From the NCBI GenBank assembly GCA_900555515.1, contig USLO01000018.1:1-17259 (forward strand): a stretch of 17,259 nucleotides of DNA, written 5' to 3'. Shown here piece by piece: positions 14,918 to 17,259 of this stretch. How positions within the stretch are numbered: the first letter of the stretch is position 1; each line of letters begins with the position of its first letter. The notes beneath the pieces were generated by a model. That model was not told the DNA's origin and searched no databases. It saw only the letters and a program-made list of their open reading frames with translations. The DNA is from an uncultured Collinsella sp. (GTDB lineage: Bacteria; Actinomycetota; Coriobacteriia; Coriobacteriales; Coriobacteriaceae). A program made the position numbers and the translations under genes.

Positions 14918-15862
14918 CTACGCGATGAAATTCTCCACCAGCGTAACCATGGAGTCCTTCTCGCTTGGGTCAGAGAGGGCAATCATGAGCGTCATGGCCG
15001 CGAGCGCGTTGCCCTCCACGCGGAGTCTTTCGCCGTTGCGCAGTATCCCGTTCTTGTCGAGGAAGTGAATGAAGAGCGCCGCTGCAGAGCGCTTGTTGCC
15101 ATCCAAGAATGGATGGTCCTTCACTACGAGGTAGAGAAGGTTGGCGGCCTTTGCTTGAACGGAGGGATATAGGTCTTGGTCGCCAAAGCCCTGATAGAGG
15201 GCGCTGATGATTCCGGCGAACTGGTTGTCCCGCTCTCGTCCGAACAGGGTGGACGACGAGTAGAACGGTAGGCTGCGGACGACTTCGAGGGCTTCGGTGT
15301 AACCGAGCTCCCAGTTGGGCTCGTTGCCCTGGGGCGCCTTCATCCTTCCCGTGTCGTATTCATCGAGCAGAGTCAGGCTCGGAAGGTACTTCTGTAGAAT
15401 TTCTGCCGCACCGGAGAGTTCCGGAGTACTCGACCTCTCGAGGACCTTGAAGACCGTTCCGAGCGCCTCGAGTCTCTTTTGGTTGATGGAGTATCCCTGG
15501 AGTAGATGCTGCTTGAGCACGCCATTTGCCCACCGGCGGAAGTACACGCCCTGCTGAGACTTCACGCGGTAGCCAACCGAGATGATCATGTCGAGGTTGT
15601 AGTGCTCGACCTGACGTTTGACCGTTCTTGTTCCCTCTAAGCGAACTATTTCAAAAAATGAAATAGTTCGAATTCCGGCAAGCTCTTCCTTTGCTGCGGA
15701 ATGAATGTGCTTGGAGATAGTCGGCACTCCGCGCCCGAACAACGTCGCCATCTGCTGCTGGGTTAGCCAGACCGTATCGCCGTCGACGCGCACGTCAAGG
15801 TGGACTGCGTGGTCGGGGTCCTCGTACAAAGCGATCTGCTGGCTTGCGTTGGAATTGTCCAT
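14918..15862 (-). CDS. RhuM-family protein with C-terminal Fic/Doc domain
   Basis: 314 residues; ATG at 15862 with GAAGGGG upstream. Residues about 8-130 are the RhuM region: VRVDGDTVWLTQQQMATLFG (a DNA-binding-like helix pair), VPTISKHI, and VEHYNLDMIISVGYRVKSQQ (85-104) with FRRWAN. Residues about 195-310 are a Fic/Doc fold with HPFLDGNKRSA at 250-260. Lys257 in place of glycine, and the missing second arginine, match Doc-type rather than AMPylating Fic motifs. Doc phosphorylates elongation factor Tu in the known example; the target here is unknown. The gene appears intact, lies alone with a 184-base gap to the AbiEi start, and has no visible dedicated antitoxin gene next to it, so inhibition may be built into the RhuM half. 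Confidence 0.85.
   Translation of the reverse strand: MDNSNASQQIALYEDPDHAVHLDVRVDGDTVWLTQQQMATLFGRGVPTISKHIHSAAKEELAGIRTISFFEIVRLEGTRTVKRQVEHYNLDMIISVGYRVKSQQGVYFRRWANGVLKQHLLQGYSINQKRLEALGTVFKVLERSSTPELSGAAEILQKYLPSLTLLDEYDTGRMKAPQGNEPNWELGYTEALEVVRSLPFYSSSTLFGRERDNQFAGIISALYQGFGDQDLYPSVQAKAANLLYLVVKDHPFLDGNKRSAAALFIHFLDKNGILRNGERLRVEGNALAAMTLMIALSDPSEKDSMVTLVENFIA
15642..15670. repeat. Perfect palindrome within the RhuM-Fic gene
   Basis: CGAACTATTTCA (15642-15653) and TGAAATAGTTCG (15659-15670) are perfect 12-base arms around five A. It encodes RTISFFEIVR and is AT-rich within GC-rich coding DNA. The transcript could fold into a tight hairpin early in the gene. Confidence 0.6.
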
Positions 15863-16226
15863 GATGTATGCCCCTTCGGTTTAGTCGACATGCTATGATC
15901 CGCACGCCGGAGGACGAGTGGTTTCAACATGCCGGTATTGCGTAGCTTCAACCGGCATCCCGCCGGTCAGTCGGCGTCGCGTGCGCCGGCTAAGCCAGGG
16001 TCGGGGCAGCGGGGATCCGCGGCGCCGGCGCTTCGTACCATTGGGGGCCTCCGAAGCGACTTTCACTCTGTCTTATTCTGGTAGATACAGTGTACCACGA
16101 AACGCGAACATGCGTACGTATTTCTGTTTAAATTTTAGCTGGACGCGGCGGTGTGTCGTCCTCTACCTTGTTCTCCGAAGCCAGCTGTATTCCGGGCCGC
16201 GGTTCTACAAGGCAGGGGGTAGTCAG
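15863..16226. other. 364-base intergenic region with small inverted repeats
   Basis: No convincing gene lies here. ATGCCGGT and ACCGGCAT (15929-15936 and 15951-15958) are perfect arms with a 14-base loop. CGCTTCG and CGAAGCG (16029-16035 and 16052-16058) form another pair. TGGTA and TACCA at about 16080-16098 flank an AT-rich core. The GC-rich first half changes to AT-rich DNA around 16060-16140, which could hold the promoter of the small peptide gene; no well-spaced -35/-10 pair was found. Confidence 0.4.
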
Positions 16227-16286
16227 ATGGATAGGATTATCCTTCTCCTACTTCTCTTGACCTTCCTGGTCATCCTGAGCAAGTAA
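16227..16286 (+). CDS. 19-residue hydrophobic peptide, possible type I toxin or small membrane protein
   Basis: MDRIILLLLLLTFLVILSK, ATG at 16227 with AGGGGG at 16214-16219 eight bases upstream. The peptide is a single hydrophobic segment of about 14 residues with a charged residue near each end, long enough to enter a membrane. Size and composition resemble Ibs-type toxins of type I toxin-antitoxin pairs, which are silenced by an antisense RNA, and also other leader or small membrane peptides. No antisense RNA promoter could be identified by eye. The stop lies 9 bases before the duplicated glycosyltransferase segment. The good ribosome site and the TA-rich surroundings support it; its short length means it could still be chance. 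Confidence 0.4.
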   Translation: MDRIILLLLLLTFLVILSK

Positions 16287-16295
16287 TGGGCTTTA

Positions 16296-16797
16296 GTGGG
16301 TGCCAAGCTCTACTTTGCTGGCCATCTGGTTCAGCTAGCTGGCATTGTGGTCGGCGTGCGCGGCGCCCTTGCCCATGCCAACTGGGACTTTTCGGCAAAG
16401 CGCGAGGGATATCTTGCCCGTGCCGTGCACCCGGGCAACTTCAGCGCCGTTACGGGCGCCTGCCAGATGGTCCGTCGCGACGTTTATGAACGGGTTGAAG
16501 GCTGCGACGAGAAGTTTGCCGTCGGTTTTAACGATGCGGATTTTTGCCTGCGCGTATGGGGGCTACCGCACCATCTTTACACCTTATGCTGAGCTGCACC
16601 ACTACGAGTTCACTTCGCGCAGCAGGGAAGAGGCCAGCGAGGAAAAGCTGCGCCGTTGGAAGCGCGAGCAGGCACTGTTTATGCAGCACTGGCTGGAGTT
16701 CTTCTTGACGGGTGATCCGTGGCTGGGGCCGAACCTTAGCAGCGAGTGCGTGTATGGTGCGCTGAAAATTACTGTGCTTGTTCTGGCTTGTTGCTAG
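16296..16797 (+). pseudogene. Frameshifted 3' fragment of the large glycosyltransferase gene
   Basis: This matches residues about 669-823 of the 10272-12758 product, starting at VGAKLYFA and passing GNFSAVTGACQMVRRDV and GFNDADFCLRV. By eye about 17 residues differ over some 150. At about 16552-16560 five bases are missing relative to the parent, so the frame shifts; GYRTIFTPYAEL and HYEFTSRSREEASEEKLRRW follow in the new frame, up to PWLGPNLSSE. After about 16755 the sequence leaves the parent and ends ALKITVLVLACC. The donor-binding part of the GT domain is absent, so it cannot be active. Confidence 0.85.
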
Positions 16798-16904
16798 GCG
16801 TAGCGCGCGTCCCGCCGGTTGAGAAGCTCGCAGTAGTTCGACACCGCCTCTACCTGCGGCGCCTGCTCCTGCGGCTCCTCCGGCTGCCCTTGCTGCCCTG
16901 CGGC
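16794..16904 (-). pseudogene. C-terminal remnant of an unidentified gene
   Basis: On the minus strand 36 codons are open from just after a TAA at 16905-16907 to a TAG at 16794-16796. They encode a Gln/Pro/Glu-rich stretch followed by VEAVSNYCELLNRRDARYA. Third positions are mostly G or C, as in real genes of this genome. There is no start codon or ribosome site. The stop overlaps the end of the glycosyltransferase fragment. I do not recognise the family. Confidence 0.35.
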
Positions 16905-17018
16905 TTACCATCCTACTCACCCACGTATGACTCCCATGCCCCGAGCGGGCAAAAGGAAAGGCTCTGTTAGACCAGGATTGACATTCCGCCCCGTCATCTC
17001 CTTGCGATTGCACAATGG

Positions 17019-17056
17019 TCGCCCCCCTGTCGGATTTGAATCCGGCAAGGGGGCGA
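17019..17056. repeat. Nested inverted repeat (two-level hairpin)
   Basis: Outer arms TCGCCCCC (17019-17026) and GGGGGCGA (17049-17056) enclose inner arms CGGAT (17031-17035) and ATCCG (17040-17044) with loop TTGA. No T-tract follows on either strand, so it is not a standard terminator. The inner part recalls a tRNA T-arm, but no tRNA can be built around it. The rest of 16905-17115 shows no gene I can support. Confidence 0.5.
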
Positions 17057-17115
17057 TGCGCCCGAGGCCGGACGAGTCGCTCGCCTGGCCCTGCCGTTTC
17101 ATGCCGACCTGCCGG

Positions 17116-17259
17116 CTATCTCGCCGTCTCCCCGTCGGGCGCCGGCGTCTTGACCCTCATCTCGAACGGCATCCCGCCCTCCCGGACGAGCGCCCTGAGG
17201 AACGCGTTGACGGCGGTGGACATGGACAGGCCGAGCTCGTCCAGGATGGCCGTGGCCTC
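17116..17259 (-). CDS. RelB/DinJ-family antitoxin, C-terminal part (runs off the window)
   Basis: The 47 visible residues read ATAILDELGLSMSTAVNAFL, then LVREGGMPFEMRV, and end GETAR with TAG at 17116-17118. The pattern of a ribbon-helix-helix helix (LGLSMSTAVNAFL) followed by a G-G-MPF-type motif is characteristic of RelB/DinJ antitoxins, which bind a YafQ/RelE-type mRNA-cleaving toxin and repress their own operon. The N-terminus lies beyond the right edge. The expected toxin gene should follow directly on the minus strand, but 17115-16905 encodes nothing that resembles one, so this may be an orphan or decayed pair. Confidence 0.75.
   Translation of the reverse strand, partial: EATAILDELGLSMSTAVNAFLRALVREGGMPFEMRVKTPAPDGETAR

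Noticed and set aside
13540..14982. Single 480-residue AbiEi-AbiEii fusion protein
   Set aside because: The fusion exists only because the C7 frameshift moves AbiEi into the AbiEii frame; the middle stretch is nonsense, and AbiEii has its own start and ribosome site.
16978..16983. Perfect -35 hexamer TTGACA
   Set aside because: No -10 element occurs at 15-19 bases downstream; the nearest, CACAAT, is 27 bases away, and no plus-strand gene follows.
16528..17013. 161-residue minus-strand frame
   Set aside because: It runs antisense through the glycosyltransferase fragment and through low-complexity GC-rich DNA; no motif or ribosome site supports it.
17011..17060. tRNA gene suggested by a GGATTTGAATCC-like T-arm and GC-rich outer stem
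   Set aside because: No D-arm or anticodon arm fits, and spacing between the inner and outer stems is wrong for a tRNA.

Overview
The window looks like chromosomal DNA from a GC-rich anaerobic actinobacterium of the Coriobacteriia, most likely Collinsella or a close relative. This is an inference from codon usage, TTG and GTG starts with strong AAGGAG-type ribosome sites, a sortase-anchored Ser/Asp-rich surface protein and a dense cluster of family-2 glycosyltransferases. No rRNA, tRNA, transposase, integrase or CRISPR array is visible.

Left part (1-4551). A stand-alone Rrf2-family regulator has three cysteines suited to an Fe-S cluster. Upstream it carries a site very like the IscR type-1 operator. 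It is followed by a secreted protein with a lysozyme-like N-terminal domain, a long Ser/Asp/Lys-rich stalk, a ten-threonine run and an MPKTG sortase signal, closed by a clear intrinsic terminator. Next is a degenerate AAA-ATPase-like / PD-(D/E)XK-type protein with its own promoter.

Middle part (4569-12758). This is a cell-surface polysaccharide locus of six glycosyltransferases. One GlfT-like enzyme is on the minus strand. Five GT2 genes run on the plus strand, the last being an 828-residue protein with two GT domains. The first four plus-strand genes form an A-B-A'-B' pattern, which suggests duplication of a two-gene module. Together they could build or decorate a wall or capsular glycan, but no substrate can be read from sequence.

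Right part (12759-17259). This is a patchwork of gene remnants and toxin-antitoxin-like genes. In order it holds the C-terminal part of an ATP-binding protein with its terminator, a truncated AbiEii toxin, an AbiEi antitoxin frameshifted at a C7 tract, a 19-bp perfect palindrome in front of that pair, an intact RhuM-Fic/Doc fusion protein, a 19-residue hydrophobic peptide with a good ribosome site, a frameshifted second copy of the 3' end of the large glycosyltransferase gene, a short unidentified coding remnant, and the C-terminus of a RelB/DinJ antitoxin running off the edge. The duplicated 3' end (12283-12744 and 16296-16755, same orientation) brackets the AbiE/Fic material. That suggests a variable island built at the end of the polysaccharide locus.

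Candidates for something not yet described are the 19-residue peptide, the bracketed and decayed defence/toxin island, and the Rrf2 operator arrangement. No complete novel multi-gene system can be demonstrated from the sequence alone.
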